Shown: positions 62,758 to 64,000 of the stretch, one piece after another
Position numbering within the stretch: the stretch's first letter is position 1
How the letters are laid out: every line of letters begins with the position of its first letter
Origin: Hoplostethus atlanticus
Lineage: Eukaryota; Chordata; Actinopteri; Trachichthyiformes; Trachichthyidae
Length of the DNA stretch: 64,000 nucleotides
Reading direction: 5' to 3'
Assembly: GCA_034670405.1 (NCBI GenBank)
Contig: JAXDDX010000087.1
Location: 1,364,001 to 1,428,000 of the forward strand
The notes under the pieces: generated by a model
What the model saw: only the letters and a program-made list of their open reading frames with translations
Told to the model about the DNA's origin: nothing
The model's database searches: none
Made by a program: the position numbers and the translations under genes

Positions 62758-64000
62758 ATAGATAGCATATCTGTCTAAGCCTACTACAGGCCACCCCATC
62801 TGCGTGCTTAGCCCACCTTTAGGGACTTAGAGGGGCCGCCCACTCTGGGCCAATAACCTCTGACCTCTCAGCAAAGGATTAGGCCGTTGGAGGTATTATG
62901 CAGTCAGTCAGGATGAAAGACTACTATGGAACACTATGGAATGTCCCATCCATTACTTCCTGTCCCCCAGTAATTGAAGAGGCTGCTTTGGGAAGTCAGC
63001 TTTGTGGAAAGACCAGATTTGGGAATAGGGGAGCAGGGGGCGTGTGCATTTCCAAGAACCACCATACCATAGGTGTTTTTAAGTCTCTCTGCTCATGTCC
63101 AAGTCAAGTCTAAAGTCTCCGGCTCTGGTTGTTGATTTTGAAAATTGATTTTGTTTCCATTCAATTAGACTTCCACTGGTTTACTGGGTGATACCTGATT
63201 TTTAATAAAAGTCCAATATCCAATATATCGGTCTAATCCTTCTTCTAATATCCATGCTGTGAGACATGAAACGTCACGGTGGTCTAAAAATGAGACTGTT
63301 CCAAAACATCAAGGGAAGGAGGGGTGGGGTATCTTCATACAGTAGGTGGTAACTGGTTGTCTGTCCTCTGCCTGCCATCAATGTGTCCAGCTGAGCTTCT
63401 GGTGCTCAAGGCTGTCAGAGCGGCCCATTCAGAAAAATTCAGACATTGTCCTTGCTGAGCTGTGGTCCTTCTTTTGATGTGTCATCTCTGTGTCTGTACT
63501 TTGCTTTGCTGCTGAGAATGTCACAGCGGGGACGGGGGAAAGGACGAAAGGCTAGCAGCTGGTGTGGTCCATCAAGGGGTCGGGATTTGGATGTGCTTTC
63601 ACTCTAGAGGTGAAATACTTTGTGAAAATGTAAAGGTATGAGGATTCATGAACTTTGGAAAGGTTGTTGTGTAAATGGAATGAATGAAATCGAGCCTTCG
63701 TTTTCTTCTCTGTCTCTCTCTCTCTCTTTCTTTGGCTTTGAAGTCCTGGACCCCTGCTGGGTTCACCCATTGCTCCGGTGGAAAGCCTTTCCGGCCCCCG
63801 GAGCCCGAACTGACTGGGCATGTTTCAGTCCGGGCTTTGGGAGCCCAAGCCCCCCCCCTCCTGTATTGTGCCAAGGCCTCAAATAAGAAAACCAAACATT
63901 CTTCTTATTTAGAGATCCCTGTACAGTGTCGCAAGAGCGAGGGTGGCAGAGGCGAACACAATGAAAACAAAGGCAGCGTCCAGGACTCTGGTGTCAGATG

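Larger units (their letters stand above)
60672..64000. other. Intron or upstream part of the minus-strand gene
   Basis: Contains a dispersed repeat (60795-61140), a 45-bp tandem repeat (62570-62757), short AC runs (about 61880 and 62035-62050) and a second dispersed-repeat piece (62360-62480). No further exon could be supported, though a hydrophobic minus-strand stretch at about 61670-61790 was considered. Confidence 0.45.

Noticed and set aside
62565-62765. 66-codon frame with 15-residue repeats
   Set aside because: It is the 45-bp tandem repeat read in frame. The copy at 29685 shows it is a non-coding repeat.
63552-63895. Minus-strand frames of 89-98 codons near the window end
   Set aside because: Driven by CT repeats (RERERQRRKRR). 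No splice phase matches the minus-strand gene.

Overview
This 64 kb window is vertebrate genomic DNA, most likely from a teleost fish. Genes are split by GT-AG introns. The spaces between exons hold Tc1-like transposon relics, L2- and Rex1-type LINEs, a Ty3/gypsy element, and long CA, TAG, ACAG and CTAT microsatellites. The exact species cannot be read from the sequence.

Layout. (1) 1 to about 11.6 kb, plus strand: the 3' end of a collagen gene of the membrane-collagen group (types XIII/XXIII/XXV, most like col25a1). It has short in-frame Gly-X-Y exons, two similar late exons that both end in GLDAPCP, and a C-terminal exon ending GCWNK. The stop codon is at the start of the next exon. (2) 11.6 to 19.9 kb: intergenic DNA with repeats. 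(3) 19.93 to 46.77 kb, plus strand: a complete cGMP-dependent protein kinase of the type II class (prkg2-like). Nineteen coding exons give about 763 residues: an N-terminal MGNGS myristoylation start, a coiled coil, an autoinhibitory segment, two cyclic-nucleotide-binding domains, an AGC kinase domain and a C-terminal extension. Splice phases agree at every junction except exon 1 to 2. There an extra C in a C8 run accounts for the mismatch. (4) The 12.7 kb intron between coding exons 13 and 14 (30,745-43,401) holds a nested stack of mobile elements. A gypsy element on the minus strand is broken by a Rex1-like LINE, by an L2 LINE that itself carries another L2 LINE, and by an unclassified LTR-like block. 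The whole stack lies between inverted 15-mers flanked by TTAA. (5) 46.8 to 55.5 kb: intergenic DNA between convergent genes. (6) 55.5 to at least 60.7 kb, minus strand: the last four coding exons of a gene I could not name. All splice phases fit and it ends in a stop codon.

The genes show no operon-like cooperation. The collagen gene and prkg2 lie head to tail, and the unnamed gene converges on prkg2. I saw no tRNA, rRNA or CRISPR features. The most interesting points are the nested element stack with a fused integrase/LINE reverse-transcriptase reading frame, the exon 1 homopolymer frameshift, the pair of similar late collagen exons, and the unnamed minus-strand gene.
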